In this document: one piece after another, positions 1 to 6,093 of the stretch | Position numbering within the stretch: position 1 is the first letter of the stretch | How the letters are laid out: the number at the start of each line of letters is the position of its first letter | DNA from: Paracoccus sp. (in: a-proteobacteria) | GTDB taxonomy: Bacteria > Pseudomonadota > Alphaproteobacteria > Rhodobacterales > Rhodobacteraceae | Assembly (NCBI GenBank): GCA_018056045.1 | Contig: JAGPGI010000069.1 | Coordinates: 1 to 9,989, forward strand | DNA: 9,989 bases | Direction: 5' to 3' | Notes under the pieces: generated by a model | Database searches by the model: none | What the model was told of the DNA's origin: nothing | Seen by the model: only the letters and a program-made list of their open reading frames with translations | Position numbers and translations under genes: made by a program

Positions 1-503
1 GGGTCCGAGAAGTCCAAGCCCAGAAAGCCCGGCGGATGCGGCAGGCCGAACATGCCGCTCATGCCGCCGGTGACCGGGGTCCAGGCGCGCAGGATGACGA
101 TGGCCAGCTGGCTGAAGGTAAAGGTGGCGATGGCGAAGTAAAAGCCGCGCAGCCGCAGGCTGACCAGCCCCAAGAGCACGCCGATGGCCGCCGCAAGCGC
201 CGCCCCGACCGGCAGCGCCAGCCAGAAGGACAGGCCCTGCGTGGTGGTCAGAAAACCGGTCGTATAGCCGCCGATGCCGCCAAAGCTGGCCTGCGCCAGC
301 GACAGCCGCCCGGCGCGGATCACGATGGCCAGGCCAATGGCCAGCACCGCGTTCACCACCATCAGCACCAGCACGTTCAGCTGATAGGCGTTCGACAAGA
401 GCAAGGGGGCGGCGATCAGCACGGCGGCCAGCAGGCCAAGCCCCAGCCGGTCAAGGTTCAGGCCCGGTTTCGTGCCGTTCTGAAGGGTGTCTTGCAGGGT
501 CAT
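1..503 (-). CDS. livM: LivM-type branched-chain amino acid/amide ABC transporter permease, 5' part
   Basis: This is an inner-membrane permease of an ABC importer of the hydrophobic amino acid/amide class, partner of the neighbouring LivH-type protein. The reading frame runs off the left edge, so only the first 167 residues are visible. After a short polar N-terminus (MTLQDTLQNGTKP) come hydrophobic segments at about residues 22-37, 42-62 and 90-115. The stretch AIGLAIVIRAGRLSLAQASFGGIGGY matches the family signature near residues 55-80 (normally NLLLGYAGQLSLGQAAFFGIGAY), which is what identifies it as LivM rather than LivH. The ATG at 503-501 overlaps the TGA of the upstream permease gene in an ATGA, so translation is probably coupled. 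Family members are about 300-350 residues long, so roughly half is missing. The substrate cannot be inferred from the permease. Confidence 0.9.
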   Translation of the reverse strand, partial: MTLQDTLQNGTKPGLNLDRLGLGLLAAVLIAAPLLLSNAYQLNVLVLMVVNAVLAIGLAIVIRAGRLSLAQASFGGIGGYTTGFLTTTQGLSFWLALPVGAALAAAIGVLLGLVSLRLRGFYFAIATFTFSQLAIVILRAWTPVTGGMSGMFGLPHPPGFLGLDFSD

Positions 504-1363
504 ACCACGCGGTCCTTGGAACCAAACAGCCCCTCGGGCTTGAATGCCAGCGTCAGGATAAGCAGCAAAAGCGGGATCGCCGGGGCGATGGGGCTGGGCA
601 GGTAGCCATAGGAAAAGGCGGTGACGATCCCCAAGAGGAACCCGCCCGCCAGGCACCCGGCGATGCTGCCGAGCCCGCCCAGAATGACCACGGTCATCGC
701 CGTATAAAGCGCGGAGTCATCGACCGAGGGCGACAGGCTGAAAACCGGGATCAAGAGGACCGAGGCCACGCCCGCCAGCCCGCTGGCCAGCCCCGCCGTC
801 AGCAGATATTGCAGCCGCGTGTTGCAGCCGATCAGCTTGGCGCGTTCGGGGTTGTCGGCCACGGCCCGGATGACCTTGCCCCATGGCGTGCGGTTGACCA
901 GCAGATAGACGCCCGCCACGATCACCAGCGCGATCAGCGCCGCCCATAGCCGGGACGCCGGAAAGACCAGCCCGCCGACGCGGTAGGTGTCGAACGAGAC
1001 CGGGATATAGCGCGTCTGCGACCCCCATGCGATGACCGAGGCGCCGCGCACGATCAGCGCCACCCCAAGGCCAAAGATCAGTGTCGCCTCTTCGTTGCCG
1101 CGAAATCGGCCAAAGCCCACTTCCTCCATGACGACGCCGATCAGGAAGGCCGTGGCAAAAGCCACGATCATCGCCGCCCAGTTCGGCACGCCCAACAGGT
1201 TCGAGGCCCAGAAGGCGGCATATCCGCCCAGCATATAGACCGCGCCATAGGCGAAATTGGCGACCTTCATGACGCCGAACATCAGGCTCAGCCCCAGCGA
1301 CATCAGGGTGAACAGGCCGCCGAGCATCAGCCCGTTGACGCATTGTTGCAAAAACAGCTGCAT
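500..1363 (-). CDS. livH: LivH-type branched-chain amino acid/amide ABC transporter permease
   Basis: This is the second inner-membrane permease of the importer, 287 residues and very hydrophobic, with about eight predicted membrane segments. The N-terminal stretch QQCVNGLMLGGLFTLMSLG followed by FGVMKVANFAYGAVYMLGGY is the classic LivH beginning. A loop with NPERAKLIGCNT (middle of the protein) corresponds to the cytoplasmic loop that contacts the ATPase, and VILGGLGSIAGCLAGGFLLG is the conserved C-terminal segment. I chose the ATG at 1363 because GGAG lies 5 nt upstream. An in-frame TTG at 1384 would add seven residues but has no ribosome binding site. The gene follows the binding-protein gene by 79 nt and its stop overlaps the start of the LivM gene. 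The ATPase subunits are not seen in this window. Confidence 0.93.
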   Translation of the reverse strand: MQLFLQQCVNGLMLGGLFTLMSLGLSLMFGVMKVANFAYGAVYMLGGYAAFWASNLLGVPNWAAMIVAFATAFLIGVVMEEVGFGRFRGNEEATLIFGLGVALIVRGASVIAWGSQTRYIPVSFDTYRVGGLVFPASRLWAALIALVIVAGVYLLVNRTPWGKVIRAVADNPERAKLIGCNTRLQYLLTAGLASGLAGVASVLLIPVFSLSPSVDDSALYTAMTVVILGGLGSIAGCLAGGFLLGIVTAFSYGYLPSPIAPAIPLLLLILTLAFKPEGLFGSKDRVV

Positions 1364-1399
1364 GGCCGCTCCGCAGATTGACAAGGGAAAGGGACGGCG

Positions 1400-1415
1400 G
1401 CCCCGACCCCGGGGC
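1400..1415 (-). promoter_or_regulatory. Intercistronic GC-rich hairpin between binding protein and permease genes
   Basis: GCCCCG (1400-1405) and CGGGGC (1410-1415) are perfectly complementary around a 4-nt loop. The hairpin lies in the 79-nt gap after the binding-protein stop and before livH. No run of T follows on the minus strand, so it is not a classical intrinsic terminator. Such hairpins after binding-protein genes can protect the upstream message and lower permease expression; that role is inferred here. In DNA this GC-rich a six-pair stem could also arise by chance. Confidence 0.35.
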
Positions 1416-1442
1416 GCGCCGCGTTCTGCTTGCGGTGGGCGC

Positions 1443-2807
1443 TCAGCCGCGCATGGCGGTCAGCTCATCCATGGTCGGATACCAGTTCACCGCCTCGTCC
1501 TTGGGATCGGCGGTGTAGCCCTCCCATTTCTCGGGCATCCAGCCGGGGAAGCTGACATATTTCGCCTCTGCGACCGGGATCAGGGCCGGGCCCTTGGCGA
1601 AATCGGCATTGGCGTCGAAGCGGCCGATGGTCATCGGGATCTGCAGATAGACGCCCTTGTCGGCGGTCTGAACCGCGCCGGTGGGCTTGATCATCAGCTC
1701 GGCCGCGCGTTTCTGAACGACGGAGGGGATCGCGGCCACGACCTTGACCGGGTCCAGCGACTGCGCCTCTTCCATGGCCCAAAGCACGATCTTGGTGGAA
1801 TCGTAGCCGTGCCAGAACCAGTTGTTCAGATAAAGGCCGATATCGGCGAACAGCCGGTCGTTCAGCGCCTGATGCTTGTCGCTCCATTCCGAATAGGCGA
1901 CGCAGCCCGGATAGACGGCGCCGTCCATGGTCGCCTTGCCCTGATCTTCCATATACATCTCGGGACCCCAGGCGCCCTGTGCGAGGATCGGGATATCGGT
2001 CCCCAGCCCGCCCTGGCGGGCCTGCAGCGCCACGGCCGAGGCCGGACCGTCGCCCATGATGATGTAAAGCGCATCGACCCCTTTCGAGACCATCTCGCTG
2101 ATCTGGGCCGAGAAATCGGACTGGTTCGGCTGCAGATAGCTGCGCGTCACCATCTCGCCGCCAAGCGCCTCGAAGGTCTTGGCGAAAGAGAAATAATAGT
2201 CCTCGCCCCAGGTATTGGCCAGCTCGATCGAGCCGATGCGGCGCTTGCCCAGCACGTTATAGGCGTAATCCGCCATATAGGGGCCGGTCGCCTGCGCCAG
2301 CGCATATTCATAGAAGCGGTTCTTGTTCTTGGTCAGGCACAGGTCCTTGCCGGTGATGCCCAGCACGATCAGGTGGTTTTCCTGTTCGTTGATGCCCTGC
2401 ACGGCCGCGGGCGCCTCGACCGAGACATAGCCGCCGCTGTAGCGCACGCCGTCAGCCGCCAGCTTGCGGAACGCGGTCAGGCCGCCTTGCGCGGAATATT
2501 GTTCGTCGCCGATGGGGTTTTCAATCTCATAGGCGGTGTCGCCGATCTTGATGCCGCCGGCGGCGTTCTGTTCCTCGATCGCGTATTTGATCGCGTGGAT
2601 CCAGGGCTGGCTGACCACGGTAAAGCCGCCCGACAGGGGCAGGATCGTGCCAAAGCCGATCTTGCCGCTGCTGGTCAGAAACCCCTCGGTCGAGGCCGAG
2701 GCCCGAAAGGCCATCCCCCCAAGACCCGCGGTGACGGTGATCCCGGCCATGATCTGCCCGGTTTTGCCAAGGAAATCCCGGCGCGACAGCGATTTCGTTT
2801 TTGTCAT
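1443..2807 (-). CDS. Periplasmic binding protein of a branched-chain amino acid/amide-type ABC importer, Tat-exported
   Basis: This 454-residue solute-binding protein captures the substrate in the periplasm for the LivH/LivM-type permeases encoded next. The N-terminus carries a twin-arginine export signal: SRRDFLGK at residues 8-15, a hydrophobic stretch to about residue 33, and a likely cleavage site after ASA near residue 38. The mature part starts with KIGFGTILPLSGGFTVVSQPWIHAIKYAIEEQNAAGGI, typical of Peripla_BP_6 (LivK-like) proteins. Further family-like segments are IGSIELANTWGEDYYFSFAK and SAQISEMVSKGVDALYIIMG. The ATG at 2807 is preceded by a very strong ribosome binding site (GGGAGGAGGA, 3 nt from the ATG); a TTG five codons upstream lies inside that site and is rejected. 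It is somewhat longer than LivK (about 370 residues), as in many homologues for amides, urea, aromatic acids or other non-amino-acid solutes. The ligand is unknown. Confidence 0.92.
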   Translation of the reverse strand: MTKTKSLSRRDFLGKTGQIMAGITVTAGLGGMAFRASASTEGFLTSSGKIGFGTILPLSGGFTVVSQPWIHAIKYAIEEQNAAGGIKIGDTAYEIENPIGDEQYSAQGGLTAFRKLAADGVRYSGGYVSVEAPAAVQGINEQENHLIVLGITGKDLCLTKNKNRFYEYALAQATGPYMADYAYNVLGKRRIGSIELANTWGEDYYFSFAKTFEALGGEMVTRSYLQPNQSDFSAQISEMVSKGVDALYIIMGDGPASAVALQARQGGLGTDIPILAQGAWGPEMYMEDQGKATMDGAVYPGCVAYSEWSDKHQALNDRLFADIGLYLNNWFWHGYDSTKIVLWAMEEAQSLDPVKVVAAIPSVVQKRAAELMIKPTGAVQTADKGVYLQIPMTIGRFDANADFAKGPALIPVAEAKYVSFPGWMPEKWEGYTADPKDEAVNWYPTMDELTAMRG

Positions 2808-2858
2808 TGTTCCTCCTCCCAAAAGACCAGTCTGCTTGTTGCCGTATTGCGCGCGGGG

Positions 2859-4088
2859 TCAGATGACGCCGCGCGATCTCAGTCCCGCCACTTCCTCGGC
2901 CGAGAAGTTCAGGATGTCGTGATAGACGTCCGCGTTGTGCTGGCCGACCGCCGGGCCGGTCCAGGCGATGTCGCGCGCCATGCCCTGAAACATCGGCACC
3001 GGCGCCGGGTGCAGCACCGGCCCCAGTGCCGGGTCCTCGACCGTCAGGATCATGTCGCGGGCCCGGAACTGTTCGTCGGCGACGATGTCGGGGGCGGCAT
3101 AGACCCGGCAGGACGGGATGTCGGCCTGTTCCAGCAGGCGCTCCAGCACATCGGCATTCAACTGCCGCGTCCAGGCCGATATCTCGGCCTCAAGCGCGTC
3201 AACATTGCGGCAGCGCTCGGGGTTGCCCTGATAACGCGGGTCCTGTGCCAGTTCGGGCTGACCCATCAGCGTGCAGAGCCGGGCGAAAAGCTGGTCGGAA
3301 TTGGCGGCGATGATGATCCAGCGCCCGTCCCGCGTCGGAAACGCATTCGAGGGCGAGGCGGTCGGGATGCGCCCGCCCGCCGGTTCGCGCACCTTGCCGG
3401 TCTTGCCATATTCGGGGACGGTCCCCTCGAGCAGGCTCAGCACGGCCTCGGTCAGCGCCACGTCGATGACCTTGGGCGCATCCGTCCCGCGCGAGGCAAG
3501 AGCCGCGGTCACCCCCAGCGCCGCGTAAAGGCCGGCGACGGAATCGCCGATGCTGACGCCGGCCCGCACCGGCGGCAGGTCGCTGACGCCCTTGGGGTGG
3601 TTGCTCAGATAGCGCAGCCCGCCGATGGCCTCGCCGATGACGCCGAAACAGGCCGCCTGCGCCTTGGGGCCGGTCTGGCCAAAGCCCGAGATGTGGCAGA
3701 CCACGATATCGGGATTGCAGGACTGGAAGAACTGGTCCGAAAAGCCCAGCCGCGCCAGATGGCCCGCGCGAAAGTTCTCGATGATGGCATCGGCGCCGCG
3801 TGCCAGATCGGCCAGGATGGTCCTGGCCTCGGGCGCTTTCAGGTTCAGCGTGATGCAGCGCTTGTTGCGACCATGGACCGACCACCAGACCGGATGCCCG
3901 TTGACCTGTTCGCCCCAGTCGCGGACCGGATCGCCGTCGGCGGCCTCGATCTTGATGACATCGGCACCCATGTCGGCCAGCAGCCGGGTGGCGAAGGGGG
4001 CGGCGATATAGTGGCCAAGCTCGAGCACACGATAGCCGGACAGCGGCCCGGATCGTGCTGGAGAAATATCGTCATGACGCTGGGTCAT
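2859..4088 (-). CDS. CaiB/BaiF family III CoA-transferase
   Basis: This 409-residue cytoplasmic enzyme belongs to the family that moves CoA from one acyl-CoA to a free carboxylic acid (formyl-CoA:oxalate, carnitine, succinyl-CoA:acid transferases). The N-terminal fold signature GPLSGYRVLELGHYIAAPFA...LLADMGADVIKIE spans residues 14-48. RNKRCITLNLK (74-84) and the segment from IIENFRAGHLARLG onward (102-115) are typical. Asp182 in VSIGDSVAGLYAALGV aligns by position with the catalytic aspartate of the family (Asp169 in formyl-CoA transferase). The ATG at 4088 is chosen because AAGGAGGA lies 8 nt upstream and the fold starts soon after; the frame stays open 37 codons further but that part has no family features. 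The gene is 51 nt upstream of the binding-protein gene, so it is probably co-transcribed with the importer and may activate the imported acid. Donor and acceptor are unknown. Confidence 0.92.
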   Translation of the reverse strand: MTQRHDDISPARSGPLSGYRVLELGHYIAAPFATRLLADMGADVIKIEAADGDPVRDWGEQVNGHPVWWSVHGRNKRCITLNLKAPEARTILADLARGADAIIENFRAGHLARLGFSDQFFQSCNPDIVVCHISGFGQTGPKAQAACFGVIGEAIGGLRYLSNHPKGVSDLPPVRAGVSIGDSVAGLYAALGVTAALASRGTDAPKVIDVALTEAVLSLLEGTVPEYGKTGKVREPAGGRIPTASPSNAFPTRDGRWIIIAANSDQLFARLCTLMGQPELAQDPRYQGNPERCRNVDALEAEISAWTRQLNADVLERLLEQADIPSCRVYAAPDIVADEQFRARDMILTVEDPALGPVLHPAPVPMFQGMARDIAWTGPAVGQHNADVYHDILNFSAEEVAGLRSRGVI

Positions 4089-4325
4089 CCGGGCCGTCCT
4101 CCTTCCTGTTGTCTTCGTCCCGACTCTGGTCCGCGGGGTTGACGTGACGGTAGGGAGGTTCGGCATTCGACGCGAATGCTCATTCGAGATGGGAGGCATC
4201 TCGGAATTAGGGTGCTGATTTCAGACAGGAATGTGCCAATGCCCCGGCGCACGGGGCGCGGCGATGGTCTTTATGCTATCTGCTTGCGGGCAGGTTGCAA
4301 GTTCCCGCCCCTGCAGATTTCGGTG
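4089..4325 (-). promoter_or_regulatory. Upstream region of the CoA-transferase/liv block with candidate promoter and hairpins
   Basis: This 237-bp stretch between the regulator stop and the CoA-transferase start has no convincing gene. On the minus strand a candidate promoter is TTGCAA (4300-4295), a 16-bp spacer, then TAGCAT (4278-4273), four of six matches to each consensus hexamer. Just after the expected start is a hairpin, GCCCCG (4241-4246) with CGGGGC (4252-4257) and a 5-nt loop. GCGGG (4286-4290) can also pair with CCCGC (4304-4308), and could end the regulator transcript, but there is no T-run. The 17-bp palindrome at 4163-4179 would lie in the leader of such a transcript. The promoter is a weak call. 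Confidence 0.35.
4163..4179. promoter_or_regulatory. 17-bp perfect palindrome, probable operator upstream of the CoA-transferase gene
   Basis: GCATTCG (4163-4169), spacer ACG, CGAATGC (4173-4179) form a perfect inverted repeat with 7-bp arms. A further CATTCG follows at 4181-4186. The site lies about 75 bp upstream of the CoA-transferase start, between the regulator gene and the left block. Size and shape fit a dimeric winged-helix regulator site, and the half GCGAATGC recurs once (5171-5178) in front of the IclR gene. Binding by the neighbouring IclR protein is inference. Confidence 0.5.
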
Positions 4326-5135
4326 CTATTGATCCTGATCCAGCGACAGATCGCGGGACAGCGCCAGCAAGCTGGCCAGCGTCGCGTCGCGCATGCCGGC
4401 GCGCATGTCGTCGGGATGCTCGATATAGGCGCAGGTCAGCACCGCCATCGCATTACCCTCCGGCCCGGGGATGGGCACGGACAGGTCGGTGACGCCCACG
4501 GCCTGCGCCGAAGGGCCGATGCGATGGCCCTGACGGCGGATCGCCGCAAGCTCGGGCTCGATGCGGCGCAGGCGCGCATCGGCATCGGCAATGCCCCAGC
4601 GGCCCAGCGTCTCGGCCAGGTGCCCGGGGCGCTGAAAGGCCAGCAATGTCGTGCCCGAGCCGGTGGTGAACAGGTCCAGCTGTGCCCCGACACGGGCGCG
4701 GAATTCCCAATGCGTCGGCGGGCTGGCCTGCGCGATGATGATGCCGCAGCCATGTTCGGGAACGACCAGATGGCAGGATTGACGCAGTTCGCGCGAGAAG
4801 TCGTCCATCATCGGCTGGGCCTGCGCGATCAGCCGGCGCAGGGGCGGGTGCCCGGTCGCCAACAGAAACAGCTTCATCGTCAGTGCATAGCGGTCGCCCC
4901 CTTCAAGCCGGGTGACATAGCCGCGCGCCACCAGCCGTTCCAGCATGCGATAGATCTGCGAGGGGCCAAGACCCATTTCCTTGACGATCTCGGCCCGGGT
5001 CAGGCCGCGCGCCTGCAACGCCAGCACCTCGAGAATGTCCAGCCCCTTGTCCAGCGCCGGGGCGCGATAGCGGTCGGCAGCGCCTGGAGTATCCTCGGGG
5101 GTATCCATGGCTGTCTCGGTCGGCTTGCGCACCAT
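4326..5135 (-). CDS. IclR-family transcriptional regulator
   Basis: This is a 269-residue DNA-binding regulator. After a polar N-terminus comes the winged helix-turn-helix at about residues 23-95: ALDKGLDILEVLA, then LTRAEIVKEMGLGPSQIYRMLERLVARGYV and the wing DRYALTMKLF. The C-terminal effector domain shows family-like segments such as FTTGSGTTLLAF (156-167) and LSVPIPGPEGNAMAVLTCAY (218-237). The ATG at 5135 has GGAG 6 nt upstream; a second ATG at residue 10 has no such site. The gene is divergent from the sugar operon (130 bp between starts) and on the same strand as, and 237 bp upstream of, the CoA-transferase block, so it could control either or both. A perfect 6-bp-arm palindrome overlaps its own candidate -10 element, suggesting autoregulation. 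IclR proteins usually respond to small organic acids or sugar-acid intermediates; the effector here is unknown. Confidence 0.93.
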   Translation of the reverse strand: MVRKPTETAMDTPEDTPGAADRYRAPALDKGLDILEVLALQARGLTRAEIVKEMGLGPSQIYRMLERLVARGYVTRLEGGDRYALTMKLFLLATGHPPLRRLIAQAQPMMDDFSRELRQSCHLVVPEHGCGIIIAQASPPTHWEFRARVGAQLDLFTTGSGTTLLAFQRPGHLAETLGRWGIADADARLRRIEPELAAIRRQGHRIGPSAQAVGVTDLSVPIPGPEGNAMAVLTCAYIEHPDDMRAGMRDATLASLLALSRDLSLDQDQ

Positions 5136-5167
5136 CCTTGTCTCCGTCCTTGGGGTTGGGCGTCCTG

Positions 5168-5186
5168 CCTGCGAATGCAGCGCAGG
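5168..5186. promoter_or_regulatory. Palindrome over the regulator promoter, candidate autoregulatory operator
   Basis: CCTGCG (5168-5173) and CGCAGG (5181-5186) form a perfect inverted repeat with a 7-nt spacer. It covers the candidate -10 of the leftward regulator promoter. It contains GCGAATGC (5171-5178), the same octamer as the palindrome upstream of the CoA-transferase gene. It abuts the 8-bp palindrome GAAATTTC (5186-5193), which partly resembles the core of the E. coli IclR box (TGGAAAT-N-ATTTCCA). The assignment to the IclR regulator is inference. Confidence 0.45.
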
Positions 5187-5202
5187 AAATTTCTTGCGTC
5201 AA
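5174..5202 (-). promoter_or_regulatory. Candidate promoter of the IclR-family regulator gene
   Basis: Reading the minus strand, TTGACG (5202-5197) is followed after 17 bp by TGCATT (5179-5174). The -35 element matches five of six consensus positions; the -10 is weak (three of six). Transcription would start near 5167 and give a leader of about 30 nt, leaving the ribosome binding site in place. The -35 lies inside the left arm of the 8-bp inverted repeat shared with the opposite promoter. Confidence 0.4.
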
Positions 5203-5245
5203 GAGTTCATATATAGATAGCATGTTCATATAAGGACTGACGCAA
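5194..5245. promoter_or_regulatory. 8-bp inverted repeat bracketing the sugar operon promoter
   Basis: TTGCGTCA (5194-5201) and TGACGCAA (5238-5245) are perfect inverted copies with centres 44 bp apart, about four helical turns. The left arm overlaps the -35 of the regulator promoter and the right arm covers the expected start point of the rightward promoter. A protein bound to both arms would cover both promoters at once. Between the arms there is also a 9-bp direct repeat, GTTCATATA, at 5205-5213 and 5224-5232. Which protein binds is unknown. Confidence 0.5.
5206..5234 (+). promoter_or_regulatory. Candidate promoter of the sugar (L-fucose-like) operon
   Basis: TTCATA (5206-5211), a 17-bp spacer and TATAAG (5229-5234) match the -35 and -10 consensus at four and five of six positions. 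This AT-rich patch stands out in GC-rich DNA. Transcription would start near 5241, about 25 nt before the first ATG, just ahead of the ribosome binding site GGGGGAGGG (5252-5260). Confidence 0.45.
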
Positions 5246-5265
5246 CGAGCCGGGGGAGGGTTCTG

Positions 5266-6093
5266 ATGCGGCGGATCGATGCGCATTGCCATTTCTGGCA
5301 GCTGTCGCGGGGGGATTACGGCTGGCTGACGGGCGATGACGCATCGCTGGCCCCGATCCGGCGCGATTTCCTGCCGGCGGACTATCCCGGCGATGCGCGG
5401 CTGATTGTCGTGCAGGCCGCCCCGACCATGGCCGAGACCGATTTCCTGCTGGCTTTGGCCAGCCGCCAGCCGCCTATTGCCGGCGTGGTGGGCTGGGTCG
5501 ATCTGGCGGCGCCGGATGCGGTCGCGCAGCTGTGCCAGCGCGCCGCCAATCCGCATTTCAAGGGCGTCCGCCCGATGCTGCAGGACATGGCCGACACCGA
5601 CTGGCTGGCGCGTGAGGCCCGGCCCGACGCGCTGGCGGCCCTGCAGGATCTGGGGCTGCGGCTGGATGCGCTGGTGACGGCGCGCCACCTGCCGATGCTC
5701 GCGGGCTTTGCGGCGGCCCATCCCGATCTGCCGCTGGTGATCGACCACGCGGCCAAGCCCCGGCCGGGGGGGCAAACGAACTGGATGGCGGGGATGCGCG
5801 CGCTGGCCGCGATCCCGCATGTCCATTGCAAGCTTTCGGGGCTGCTGACCGAACTGGCCCCCGAAAACCTGCGCGATCCCTTGCCGGTCCTGCAGGATAT
5901 CACGGGCCAGCTTCTGGACTGGTTCGGGGCGGACAGGCTGATCTGGGGCAGCGACTGGCCGGTTCTGACGCTGGCCGCCTCGTATGAAGACTGGCGTGAG
6001 CTCAGCGAATCGCTGCTGGAACCGCTGTCCCCTGATGACCGCGCGGCAATCCTGCACGGGAATGCCGCACGCTTTTATGGCGTTGCAGCATGA
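5266..6093 (+). CDS. Amidohydrolase-2 family sugar lactonase, probable L-fuconolactonase
   Basis: This 275-residue cytoplasmic TIM-barrel hydrolase belongs to the amidohydrolase 2 family (COG3618 type) that opens sugar lactones, as in L-fucono- and L-rhamnono-lactonases. Visible family features are IDAHCHFW with metal-site residues His7 and His9, FKGVRP (98-103), VIDHAAKP (158-165) with His161, KLSGL (189-193), and GSDWPV (228-233) with Asp230, then GNAARFYG at the end. The ATG is preceded at 5 nt by GGGGGAGGG. It is the first gene after the divergent promoter region and its stop overlaps the ATPase start (ATGA). Because the operon also encodes an L-fuconate dehydratase-like protein, hydrolysis of L-fucono-lactone to L-fuconate is the likely reaction. 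That substrate comes from context; related lactones such as L-galactono- or D-arabinono-lactone remain possible. Confidence 0.88.
   Translation: MRRIDAHCHFWQLSRGDYGWLTGDDASLAPIRRDFLPADYPGDARLIVVQAAPTMAETDFLLALASRQPPIAGVVGWVDLAAPDAVAQLCQRAANPHFKGVRPMLQDMADTDWLAREARPDALAALQDLGLRLDALVTARHLPMLAGFAAAHPDLPLVIDHAAKPRPGGQTNWMAGMRALAAIPHVHCKLSGLLTELAPENLRDPLPVLQDITGQLLDWFGADRLIWGSDWPVLTLAASYEDWRELSESLLEPLSPDDRAAILHGNAARFYGVAA

Noticed and set aside
1257..4142. A 961-codon open frame on the plus strand across the CoA-transferase and binding-protein genes
   Set aside because: It lies opposite two genes with clear family motifs and good ribosome binding sites. Its translation is Arg-, Gly- and Asp-rich with no recognisable domain, as expected of an antisense frame in GC-rich DNA.
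4089..4199. A longer N-terminus for the CoA-transferase, beginning at 4199
   Set aside because: The extra 37 residues are Arg/Thr-rich with no family similarity, would read across the 17-bp palindrome, and the ATG at 4088 has a strong ribosome binding site.
4903..6057. A 384-codon minus-strand frame spanning the divergent promoter region and the lactonase
   Set aside because: It crosses the intergenic region, overlaps the regulator in another frame and lies opposite the lactonase. The translation is low in hydrophobic residues and shows no domain.
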